Assembly: GCF_008704795.1 (NCBI RefSeq)
Contig: NZ_CP023690.1
Coordinates: 3,358,501-3,422,500, forward strand
Origin: Streptomyces spectabilis
Lineage (GTDB): Bacteria; Actinomycetota; Actinomycetes; Streptomycetales; Streptomycetaceae
Direction of reading: 5' to 3'
DNA: 64,000 bases
In this document: positions 26,888 through 34,290 of the stretch, piece by piece
Numbering within the stretch: position 1 is the first letter of the stretch
How the letters are laid out: every line of letters starts with the position of its first letter
The notes under the pieces: model-generated
What the model was told of the DNA's origin: nothing
What the model saw: only the letters and a program-made list of their open reading frames with translations
Databases searched by the model: none
Translations under genes and position numbers: made by a program

Positions 26888-26982
26888 TTCGTCATGCACG
26901 AGAGTGGGCGATCCGCGCCCCCATGCCCACGCCGCCTGACAGCAGTACCGTGGACGCACATGACCTTCTGGCGGGGGTACGC

Positions 26983-28203
26983 ATGAACGCAACCATCGGC
27001 GACCGCATCAGGCACCTGCGGGAGTTCCGCGACATCACCCAGGAAGAACTCGCCTCACACGCTCATGTCAGCGTCGACACGATCCGCAAGTTGGAGCAGA
27101 ACCGGAGGCAGTCGGCGCGCATCGACACCCTCCGCGCACTCGCGCGCGCTCTCGACGTGGAACTCGAACGCCTGCTAGGACAACCCACCGTGACGCAGCA
27201 ACTTTCGTCAGACGACGGTGGCCTTCTTGCACTGCGCGACGCGATCCAAGACGTCGGCGCCCTACCGGGCGTTCTCGTCGAGCAGGACGTAGAGGACCCG
27301 CCCGCGCCCGATGCGTGGATGGAGGAGGTGAAGGCCGCGACGTCCCTGTACTGGGAGGGGAACTACGCGGAACTCTCCAGCGTGACGCCGCTTCTGCTGC
27401 GCGACGGCCGGGCGGTGGCCCGTGAAGCCCAAGGCTCGATCGCTGAACGCGTGTGGCGGCAGCTCGGCTTGGCCTACCAACTGGCGGCATCTCTGGCCAC
27501 GCAGAGCGGCCATCCGGACTGGGCGTTCGCCGCCGTCGAGAAGCAGCTGGCGGCCGCGCAGAAGGCCAGCGACCCCCTCCTGGAGGGGATGGGCGTTTCC
27601 ACCTTGTCGTGGGTCCTGCTGCGGCAGGGCCGCTGGGAGCATGCGCAGAGTGTGGCCGAGCAGAAGGCAGACGCGCTGGAGCCCCGGTCCATGCGCCGGG
27701 CCCGGCCGGCGGAACTCGCGGTGCATGGCAACTTGCTGCTCGCCGCCGCCACACCGGCCGCCCGGCGGGACCGCAGAAGCGAGGCGAGGAACCTGCTGAA
27801 CCTGGCCGAGGTCTCGGCCACCCGCTCTGGCCCTGTGCGTGCCTATGGGTCCGCGTTCTCCGTCATGGATGTGAAGACGCAGCAGGTGAACATCGCCCTC
27901 GCGGGCCGGAACAGCGAACCCGATGAGGCTCTCACCCTGGCAGGCAGCGTCGACCTGGCCGCGATCGAACGGCCCGTACACGCCGCCTCTCACCGCCTTG
28001 ACGTGGCCCATGCCCGCTACCAGACCGGGGACGCTGACGGCGCCCTGGTGGATCTGCTGGACATTGAGGAGGACCAGCCGCAGTGGATCCGATACCAGAC
28101 GCTCGCAGCCGCGACGGTGCGGGAGATGCTAGAGGCGGAGCGGCGCCGGAACACCGAGCTGCGTGGACTCGCTGCTCGGCTCGGCGTCGACCCCACCTTG
28201 TGA
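26983..28203 (+). CDS. XRE-family regulator with helical repeat domain (406 aa)
   Basis: The N-terminal domain (about residues 3-65) is a lambda-repressor-type helix-turn-helix: GDRIRHLREFRDITQEELAS, HVSVDTIRKLEQ. The rest is helical with TPR-like spacing, which in such proteins often binds a peptide or partner. ATG 26983 follows GGCGGGGGTAC and gives the canonical HTH start. It could control the small genes downstream or be host-directed cargo of the prophage. Confidence 0.75.
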   Translation: MNATIGDRIRHLREFRDITQEELASHAHVSVDTIRKLEQNRRQSARIDTLRALARALDVELERLLGQPTVTQQLSSDDGGLLALRDAIQDVGALPGVLVEQDVEDPPAPDAWMEEVKAATSLYWEGNYAELSSVTPLLLRDGRAVAREAQGSIAERVWRQLGLAYQLAASLATQSGHPDWAFAAVEKQLAAAQKASDPLLEGMGVSTLSWVLLRQGRWEHAQSVAEQKADALEPRSMRRARPAELAVHGNLLLAAATPAARRDRRSEARNLLNLAEVSATRSGPVRAYGSAFSVMDVKTQQVNIALAGRNSEPDEALTLAGSVDLAAIERPVHAASHRLDVAHARYQTGDADGALVDLLDIEEDQPQWIRYQTLAAATVREMLEAERRRNTELRGLAARLGVDPTL

Positions 28204-28261
28204 GCCGGTAGGACAACGCGTCCTAGTTCAGGGAAAATTGACGCCGCGACTGGTGGCTTCT

Positions 28262-28307
28262 GTCACTGGGCTGTGACGGCACGCATTCATAGCGTGACAC
28301 CCGTCAC
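28262..28307. promoter_or_regulatory. Two dyads, candidate operators
   Basis: GTCAC...GTGAC (28262-28277) and GTGAC...GTCAC (28294-28307) are perfect 5-bp dyads of the same sequence in opposite polarity, 16 bases apart. They lie between the XRE regulator and the next gene, with a TTGACG upstream at 28238. They are good candidates for regulator binding and may overlap a promoter. Confidence 0.5.
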
Positions 28308-28374
28308 ATGGTGCCGCCCCTTACCCCCGCCAAGGTCGGGGCGGCACCACCGCCCATCGACTGGGGAGTCCGTT

Positions 28375-28839
28375 GTGGACGCCAACCTACAGAGAGCCGT
28401 ATCGCAGTGGCTGGCCGAGGCCGACCCTCGACCGGGCAAAGTGTGGGCGGAGTGGGAGAAGCACGGCATAGCGCTGCTCCCGCTCGGCCGCCGCTTCGAC
28501 GCGATCCGCGTCCCCGCCGAGCGCATCCACGCCGCGGCGGACAGCGACAAACCAGAGGTCGTCGCCACCGTCCTGCACGCCTGGATCGATGGCCCGGTGT
28601 TCCGGGACTTCCGCAGCAGTATGGGCCCGTACTACGTGCTCATCTCGACTGGGGCCGACTGGGATGGCCCCGACGAGCGCCTCACCACCGACACGTACCT
28701 CGGCGTTCCCCGCCCTGGCCACTCGACGATGCTCTCCCGCTGGGTCGTCCTGCCCTCGCACCCGGGTGCCCTGTGCGACACCCGGCACGTCCAGACGCTG
28801 CTGGCCACGGCCACTCCGATCAGGACGGTGGGCCAATGA
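28375..28839 (+). CDS. Hypothetical protein (154 aa)
   Basis: GTG start after CTGGGGAGTCC. Block WAEWEKHGIALLPLGRRFDA followed by VRVPAERIHAAAD and a later YLGVPRPG recalls a Streptomyces family of unknown function that occurs near HTH-TPR regulators; a distant resemblance to primase-polymerase N-terminal segments is possible but no catalytic acids can be assigned. The stop overlaps the next ATG. Confidence 0.65.
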   Translation: MDANLQRAVSQWLAEADPRPGKVWAEWEKHGIALLPLGRRFDAIRVPAERIHAAADSDKPEVVATVLHAWIDGPVFRDFRSSMGPYYVLISTGADWDGPDERLTTDTYLGVPRPGHSTMLSRWVVLPSHPGALCDTRHVQTLLATATPIRTVGQ

Positions 28840-29060
28840 TGACCGCCGACCACAACGACTACGTGGACGACTATGAGTTCCCGGACCTGTACAGGCCCTA
28901 CCGCGAGCACCTCGACACCTGCCCCGGTATCCACACCGGCCTCCTTGCGAACTGCGTCGAAGGCGCCCGCCTCGCCGCCGCCTGGCTGAACGAGGACTGG
29001 CCCGGCTACGGAGCCGCCGGAACCATCGAGCACTTCCGGGGAGTACGCGTTCATGCGTGA
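28836..29060 (+). CDS. Small acidic protein (74 aa)
   Basis: ATG overlaps the previous stop (ATGA). The product starts with an Asp/Tyr-rich stretch (DHNDYVDDYEFPDLYRPY) and contains a CPGIHTGLLANCVEGARLAA helix. Its end overlaps the start of the next gene. Not recognised; co-translated with its neighbours. Confidence 0.6.
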   Translation: MMTADHNDYVDDYEFPDLYRPYREHLDTCPGIHTGLLANCVEGARLAAAWLNEDWPGYGAAGTIEHFRGVRVHA

Positions 29061-29505
29061 CGTGACCGAACCCCTGCGCCTGTTCGTCGTACCCCCGCTG
29101 AGCTCCCTCGCCCCGGAGCAGCGGGCCGGTGCCGTGTGCGTGTGGTGCCCGCGGGCGCTCCCGCCCGGCGAGGGCGTCGACCTCGGCACCATCGGCACCT
29201 CACGGCTACGCGCCTGCTCCGCCTGCCACCTTTTGCAGAGCCGCGCCCTGCGGACATACCTCGACTGGTACGACCACGGCATCGACTGCCTGCGCTGCCC
29301 CCTCGGGCCCTGCGAGCAGGCACGCGTCTTGCGGGAGGGGCACCTTGACGCGCGGCAGCGGGCCGGGAAGCCGCCGCTGTGGTGCGTGCACTGCCGGACC
29401 ACCATCGAGCCCGGCTTCGAGGCCCGCCCGCACCTGTGGCAGGGCCTGAGCGGCCCGGTGTACTCCTACGTCCACGCCCGCAGGTGCCCGACGAACGCCC
29501 CGTAG
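29053..29505 (+). CDS. Cys-rich zinc-ribbon-like protein (150 aa)
   Basis: The product contains four pairs of Cys: CVWC, CSAC, CLRCPLGPC and CVHC, the spacing of structural zinc ribbons, with an HARRC end. It is the last gene of the cargo operon and overlaps the preceding gene by eight bases. Function unknown; nucleic-acid or protein binding is likely. Confidence 0.65.
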   Translation: MRDVTEPLRLFVVPPLSSLAPEQRAGAVCVWCPRALPPGEGVDLGTIGTSRLRACSACHLLQSRALRTYLDWYDHGIDCLRCPLGPCEQARVLREGHLDARQRAGKPPLWCVHCRTTIEPGFEARPHLWQGLSGPVYSYVHARRCPTNAP

Positions 29506-29552
29506 GCCCCGCCCGCCCTGCACCCCCCAGGTCACGGCGGCGAGCGGGTACA

Positions 29553-29590
29553 GCAGCCCCGGCCAGTGCATGTCTCCCGGCCGGGGCTGC
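29553..29590 (+). terminator. Terminator of cargo operon
   Basis: A perfect 12-bp stem (GCAGCCCCGGCC and complement) with a 14-base loop, 48 bases after the last prophage 1 gene. Confidence 0.75.
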
Positions 29591-29646
29591 GGCGCGTCTT
29601 GATCGATTGCACTTCGGTTGAGCGTCGGCTGAGCTAACGATCACCG

Positions 29647-29673
29647 GCCGGATCCTCACAACGAGGATCCGGC
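29647..29673. repeat. Perfect 11-bp inverted repeat near prophage end
   Basis: GCCGGATCCTC and GAGGATCCGGC flank ACAAC. No T run follows. It lies between the cargo terminator and the tRNA gene, within the presumed right-end region of prophage 1, so it may be an integrase/excisionase or repressor site, or a terminator. Confidence 0.5.
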
Positions 29674-29728
29674 AACGCGGTGCAGTGTTGACGCAGGTGG
29701 AATCGTTCCTGCTTCTCGGGCACCTGAG

Positions 29729-29802
29729 TGGGGCGGGTGGGACTCGAACCCACGGCCGACGGATTATGAGTCCGCTGCTCTAACCGGCTGAGCTACCGCC
29801 CC
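29729..29802 (-). tRNA. tRNA-Met(CAU)
   Basis: The minus strand folds as GGGGCGG acceptor, D-arm GCTCAGCCGGTTAGAGC, anticodon loop CTCATAA, and T-arm with GTTCGAGTC; discriminator A, CCA not encoded. Anticodon CAU means elongator Met, or Ile with a modified C; the sequence looks like elongator Met. Its 3' end points toward prophage 1, so it is the likely attachment target. Confidence 0.9.
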
Positions 29803-29813
29803 TAACGGCGCGT

Positions 29814-29831
29814 CGCGCACATTTGTGCGCG
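29814..29831. terminator. Hairpin upstream of tRNA(CAU)
   Basis: CGCGCAC and GTGCGCG form a 7-bp stem around ATTT. It lies on the 5' side of the tRNA gene and could end transcription entering from the tRNA-Asn side. Confidence 0.4.
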
Positions 29832-30017
29832 CCGTCTGCCGCAGCATAGCCGCTCATACGATCTCCTGCTTCGGCTGGTCGGCATCGCACGACCATGAGG
29901 ACCCCGCCGCGGCCCGCGCGGTTCCACCAGGGGTGGAGTGAGTTCGCGCGGGCGGGCCTGGAGGGCCCGGCCGAGGGGGCGTTGGGGAGCGGCACAGGGG
30001 GCGGCTCCGGCACGCGC

Positions 30018-30057
30018 GAGGACCCCTGGGCGCCGTGGTGGTGCCTCAGGGGTCCTC
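30018..30057 (-). terminator. Terminator of tRNA-Asn pair
   Basis: A perfect 11-bp stem (GAGGACCCCTG and complement) starts ten bases beyond the 3' end of the first tRNA-Asn on the minus strand. Confidence 0.75.
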
Positions 30058-30066
30058 GTCGTACAG

Positions 30067-30139
30067 CTCTCCCGACTGGACTCGAACCAGTAACCTGCCG
30101 GTTAACAGCCGGCTGCTCTGCCAATTGAGCTACAGGAGA
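30067..30139 (-). tRNA. tRNA-Asn(GUU), copy 1
   Basis: Acceptor TCTCCTG pairs with CGGGAGA, anticodon loop CTGTTAA, T-arm GTTCGAGTC, discriminator G. It is almost identical to the next gene, differing mainly in the acceptor stem. Confidence 0.93.
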
Positions 30140-30144
30140 CCGAG

Positions 30145-30217
30145 CTCCCCCGACTGGACTCGAACCAGTAACCTGCCGGTTAACAGCCGGCTGCTCTGCC
30201 AATTGAGCTACAGGGGA
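30145..30217 (-). tRNA. tRNA-Asn(GUU), copy 2
   Basis: Acceptor TCCCCTG pairs with CGGGGGA, anticodon loop CTGTTAA, discriminator G. Only five bases separate it from copy 1, so the two are probably co-transcribed. Confidence 0.93.
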
Positions 30218-30385
30218 ATGACTCTTGGTGACGGAGTCACTGCAACAATGTCACTTGCCTGGGGATTCCCGGGCGGCGTGCGCTCGCTGCGACACATACA
30301 TTAGCGCAAGCAGGGGGGTGCTCCGCCAATCGGTATCCCCAGGCGACCGACGTCGGCAGTCGAGGCAAGGGAAAGGGTGGCCGTC

Positions 30386-30691
30386 ATGCGCTACCGGCTC
30401 ACGTTCGTGGCAGGACTGGCTCTGGGGTACGTGCTCGGGACGCGCGCCGGGCGCGAGCGTTACGAGCAGCTGAAGAAGTCCTTCCGTGAGGTGTCCCAGA
30501 ACCCCGCCGTGCGCAACACCGTCGAGTCCGCCGCCCAGCAGGGCCGCGACGTGGCGGGCAAGGCCTTCCACACCGTCTCGGAGAAGGTGGGCGACCGCAT
30601 GCCCGACTCCGTGGCGGAGCGGGTGCGGTCGCTGCGCGAGCGCGGGCAGGGCGATGCCACCGAGGACGACTGGGGCACCAGCAACACCTAG
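30386..30691 (+). CDS. YtxH-like membrane-associated protein (101 aa)
   Basis: An N-terminal hydrophobic stretch (LTFVAGLALGYVLGTRAGRE) is followed by an amphipathic helical tail, the YtxH/DUF883-like layout common in Streptomyces. ATG 30386 is preferred to the GTG at 30377 because it follows GAAAGGG at suitable distance. Single core gene with its own gap on both sides; function unknown. Confidence 0.7.
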   Translation: MRYRLTFVAGLALGYVLGTRAGRERYEQLKKSFREVSQNPAVRNTVESAAQQGRDVAGKAFHTVSEKVGDRMPDSVAERVRSLRERGQGDATEDDWGTSNT

Positions 30692-30864
30692 AGGGGCCGT
30701 CGGGCGGGTCCGGCCGCCGCATCCGCCCGACCGCACCGACAACCGCACCGCAACGACAACCGCACCGCCCCGGGACCGGAGCCTCCGCCCGGGGCGGACG
30801 CGTTCCCGGGGCCTTCCCGGACGTATGTGCGGGGCATCCCCCCGGGTGCGGCAGAATCCTCGGC

Positions 30865-32292
30865 ATGGGGATAGTCGCGGGGTTGGACAGTTCGCCCGAT
30901 TTCACACGCATCGTGGTCTGTGACACCGACACGGGAGCCGTACTCAGGCAGGGGTACGCCCCGCATCCACTGGAGGGCCCCGACGGCGCGCGACCGACCG
31001 ACGTCGATCCGCAGGCCTGGTTGCTCTCCCTCGGCGAGGCGGCGGGCGGCGGGCTCCTCGAAGGCGTCCAGGCGATCGGCGTGTGCGCGCAGGAACACGC
31101 CCTCGTGCCCCTCGACGCGCAGGGCGCGACGGTGCGTCCCGCGCTCGTCGGCAACAACCCGCGCGCCCAGGTGGCCGCCGCCGACCTCGTCGACGGGCTC
31201 GGCAGCCGCCAGGCCTGGGCCCAGGCCGTGGGCTCCGTCCCGCAGGCCGCGCAGCCGGTGGCGAAGCTGCGCTGGCTGGCCAGGCACGAGCCGGAGGCGG
31301 CGCTCCGCACGAGCCTGCTCATGCAGGCCCCCGACTGGCTGGTGTGGCAGCTCCTGGGGCGGCCCACGCGGCGCACGACGGACCGGGGCGGCGCGTCCGG
31401 CACCGGCTACTGGTCGGCGGCGACCGGCGCCTACCGGCCCGACCTGGTGGAGCTCGCGCTCGGGCACCAGGCGATGCTGCCCGAGGTCATCGGGCCCGCG
31501 GACGCCGCGGGCACGACGCCCGAGGGGCTGCTGATATCGGCGGGCACGGGCGCGACCATGGCGGCGGCGTTCGGGCTCGGCGTGATGCGGGGCGACGCGG
31601 TGGTGTCGCTCGGCGCCTCCGGGTCCGTGATGGCCGTCCACCACGAGGCCCTGGTCGACCCGAGCGGCACGATCACCTCGCTCGCCGACGCCACCGGCAT
31701 GCACCTGCCCGTGGTCCACACGTCGAACGCGGTGCGCGCGCTGCGCGGCACCGCCGAGATGCTGGGCGTCCCGGACCTGGAGACCCTCTCCGACCTGGCG
31801 CTCAAGTCGACCCCCGGCGCCCACGGCCTCGTCCTGCTGCCCTATCTGGAGGGCGAGAAGACGCCGAACCTGCCGCACGCGGCGGGCACCCTGACCGGGC
31901 TGCGCCGGGAGTCCATGAAGCCGGAGCACCTGGCGCGGGCCGCCTTCGAGGGCATGCTCTGCGGGCTCGGCGACGCGCTCGACGTGCTGCGCGGGCGGGG
32001 CGTGGAGGTGCGGCGGGTGTTCCTGCTCGGGTCCGCGGCGGACCTGCCCGCCGTGCGGGCCGCCGCGCCGATGCTCTTCGGCACGCAGGTCGTGGTGGTC
32101 CAGCCGGCCGACTACGCCGCGATCGGCGCCGCGCGCCAGGCGACGTGGGCGCTGACCGGGCAGCTGCCGCAGTGGCAGGGCGCGGTGGCGCAGGTCTTCG
32201 AGCCGGGCGAGGAGCTCGCGGTGGGGCAGGCGGTGCGCCAGCAGTACGCAGCGGTGCGCGAGCAGGCGCACCCGGGAGCGTTCGCGCCCTGA
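30865..32292 (+). CDS. FGGY-family carbohydrate kinase (475 aa)
   Basis: Phosphorylates a sugar or polyol, probably a pentulose such as xylulose. Phosphate-1 motif GLDSSPDFTRIVVCD lies at the N-terminus, CAQEHALVPLD at about residue 73 and the adenosine region with LISAGTGATMAAAFGLG at about 227-243. Length is usual. The substrate cannot be read from the sequence. It is a stand-alone core gene. Confidence 0.85.
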   Translation: MGIVAGLDSSPDFTRIVVCDTDTGAVLRQGYAPHPLEGPDGARPTDVDPQAWLLSLGEAAGGGLLEGVQAIGVCAQEHALVPLDAQGATVRPALVGNNPRAQVAAADLVDGLGSRQAWAQAVGSVPQAAQPVAKLRWLARHEPEAALRTSLLMQAPDWLVWQLLGRPTRRTTDRGGASGTGYWSAATGAYRPDLVELALGHQAMLPEVIGPADAAGTTPEGLLISAGTGATMAAAFGLGVMRGDAVVSLGASGSVMAVHHEALVDPSGTITSLADATGMHLPVVHTSNAVRALRGTAEMLGVPDLETLSDLALKSTPGAHGLVLLPYLEGEKTPNLPHAAGTLTGLRRESMKPEHLARAAFEGMLCGLGDALDVLRGRGVEVRRVFLLGSAADLPAVRAAAPMLFGTQVVVVQPADYAAIGAARQATWALTGQLPQWQGAVAQVFEPGEELAVGQAVRQQYAAVREQAHPGAFAP

Positions 32293-32358
32293 GCGGGACA
32301 CCCTCGGGGCGTTCGCGCCCCGAGCCAGACACCCCCAGAGCCTCTGCGCCCCGAGCCC

Positions 32359-32383
32359 GGAATGTGGCATTCCGCCACGTTCC
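32359..32383. promoter_or_regulatory. Dyad upstream of ABC exporter genes
   Basis: GGAATGTGGC and GCCACGTTCC form a 9/10-bp dyad around ATTCC in the 264-base gap between the kinase and the ABC exporter operon. It could be a kinase terminator or a regulator site of the exporter. Confidence 0.35.
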
Positions 32384-32556
32384 GTGAGGGAAACAAAGCG
32401 TTCAGTGTGCCCAGAACTTGACCAGGGCTGATTTTTGACCGGGTCATGGGTTAATCGCTTGCCCACGGCCGGGGTCGGTGACGCAGGATGGTGGGCGGCT
32501 TTCGCCCGGCCCCCGGGGACGCCGCCCCACTGCCGAGACTCTGCCGAGAGACGAGC

Positions 32557-34290
32557 GTGCTCATACGACTCCTGCGGACCCACCTGGGTCCGTACAAGAA
32601 GCCCATCGCCCTGCTGGTGCTCCTGCAGTTCCTGCAGACCTGCGCCTCTCTCTATCTGCCCACCCTGAACGCCGACATCATCGACAAGGGCGTCGTGAAG
32701 GGCGACACCGGCTACATCCTGTCGTTCGGCGCCGTCATGCTGGCCGTCACCGTGGTCCAGATGGCGTGCAACATCGGCGCGGTCCTGTACGGCGCGCGCA
32801 CCTCCGCCGAGGTCGGCCGTGACCTGCGGTCCGCCGTCTTCGACCGCGTGCAGTCCTTCTCCGCGCGCGAGATGGGCCAGTTCGGCGCGCCCACCCTGAT
32901 CACGCGGACCACCAACGACGTGCAGCAGGTGCAGACGCTCGTCCTGATGGCGTTCACCCTGATGGTGTCGGCGCCGATCATGTGCGTCGGCGGCATCGTC
33001 ATGGCGCTCGGCCAGGACGTGCCGCTCTCCGGCGTGCTGCTCGCCGTCGTGCCGGTGCTCGGCATCAGCGTCAGCCTGATCGTGCGCCGGCTGCGGCCGC
33101 TGTTCCGCACCATGCAGGAGCGGCTCGACACGGTGAACCGCGTACTGCGCGAGCAGATCACCGGCAACCGCGTGATCCGCGCCTTCGTGCGCGACGGCTA
33201 CGAGAAGGAGCGCTTCCGCGGTGCCAACGGCGAGCTGACCGAGGTCTCGCTCGCCAGCGGCAAGCTGCTCGCGCTGATGTTCCCGGTGGTCATGACGGTG
33301 GTGAACCTGTCGTCGATCGCCGTCGTCTGGTTCGGCGCGCACCGCATCGACAGCGGGGACATGGAGATCGGCGCGCTGACCGCGTTCCTGGCGTATCTGC
33401 TGCAGATCGTCATGGCCGTGATGATGGCCACGTTCATGTTCATGATGATCCCGCGGGCCGAGGTGTGCGCCGAGCGCATCCAGGAGGTCCTGGACACCGA
33501 GGCGAGCGTCGTGCCGCCCGCCGAGCCCGTCCGGGAGCTGCGCGGCCACGGCCACCTGGAGCTGCGCGACGCCGGATTCCGCTACCCGGGCGCCGAGGAA
33601 CCGGTGCTCAAGGGCATCGACCTGACCGCGCGGCCCGGCGAGACGACCGCCGTGATCGGCTCCACCGGCAGCGGCAAGTCGACGCTCCTGAGCCTCGTAC
33701 CGCGTCTGATGGACGTCACCGAGGGCGAGGTGCTCGTCAACGGCGTCGCGGTGAGCGCCGTGGAGCCCGCGCTGCTCGCCCGGACCGTGGGGCTCGTACC
33801 GCAGAAGCCGTATCTGTTCGCCGGGACCGTGGCGAGCAATCTGCGGTACGGCAACCCGGACGCCACCGACGACGAGCTGTGGCACGCCCTGGAGGTGGCG
33901 CAGGCCAAGGGCTTCGTGGAGTCCCTGGAGGAGGGGCTCGACGCGCCCATCGCGCAGGGCGGCACGAATGTGTCCGGCGGGCAGCGGCAGCGGCTCTCGA
34001 TCGCCCGCACGCTGGTGCAGCGCCCGGAGATCTATCTGTTCGACGACTCGTTCTCGGCGCTCGACTACGCCACCGACGCGGCGCTGCGGTCCGCGCTCGC
34101 CCGGGAGACCCGCGAGGCCACGGTCGTGATCGTCGCCCAGCGCGTGTCGACGATCCGCGACGCCGACCGGATCGTCGTCCTGGACGAGGGCCGGGTCGTG
34201 GGCGTCGGCCGCCACCACGAGCTGATGGATGACAACGAGACGTACCGGGAGATCGTCCTCTCCCAGCTGACGGAAGCGGAGGCCGCGTAA
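32557..34290 (+). CDS. ABC exporter half-transporter, degenerate site subunit (577 aa)
   Basis: Six membrane helices occupy about residues 15-300, then a nucleotide-binding domain with Walker A GSTGSGKST, signature VSGGQRQRL and Walker B IYLFDDSFSALD. The catalytic Glu after Walker B is replaced by Asp (about D497), as in one half of heterodimeric exporters such as TM287/288. GTG 32557 is chosen since the membrane domain begins right after it. The stop overlaps the partner gene, so both are co-translated. Confidence 0.85.
   Translation: MLIRLLRTHLGPYKKPIALLVLLQFLQTCASLYLPTLNADIIDKGVVKGDTGYILSFGAVMLAVTVVQMACNIGAVLYGARTSAEVGRDLRSAVFDRVQSFSAREMGQFGAPTLITRTTNDVQQVQTLVLMAFTLMVSAPIMCVGGIVMALGQDVPLSGVLLAVVPVLGISVSLIVRRLRPLFRTMQERLDTVNRVLREQITGNRVIRAFVRDGYEKERFRGANGELTEVSLASGKLLALMFPVVMTVVNLSSIAVVWFGAHRIDSGDMEIGALTAFLAYLLQIVMAVMMATFMFMMIPRAEVCAERIQEVLDTEASVVPPAEPVRELRGHGHLELRDAGFRYPGAEEPVLKGIDLTARPGETTAVIGSTGSGKSTLLSLVPRLMDVTEGEVLVNGVAVSAVEPALLARTVGLVPQKPYLFAGTVASNLRYGNPDATDDELWHALEVAQAKGFVESLEEGLDAPIAQGGTNVSGGQRQRLSIARTLVQRPEIYLFDDSFSALDYATDAALRSALARETREATVVIVAQRVSTIRDADRIVVLDEGRVVGVGRHHELMDDNETYREIVLSQLTEAEAA

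Larger units (their letters stand above)
1..29728. mobile_element. Prophage 1 with conjugation-type module (right part)
   Basis: All genes from 1 to 29505 are on the plus strand and closely packed. The first 5 kb resembles the transfer region of Streptomyces integrative conjugative elements, 6.8-26.8 kb is a complete siphovirus head-tail-lysis operon, and 27-29.5 kb is cargo. The right end is placed at the 3' end of a minus-strand tRNA(CAU) gene. No integrase, repressor or replication gene is visible, so these should lie upstream of the window. The boundary is inferred from gene content and tRNA geometry, not from a visible repeat pair. Confidence 0.75.

Noticed and set aside
29780..30202. 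Minus-strand protein over the tRNA-Asn pair
   Set aside because: It contains the peptide QVTGSSPVG repeated, which is the translation of tRNA T-arms and not a protein.
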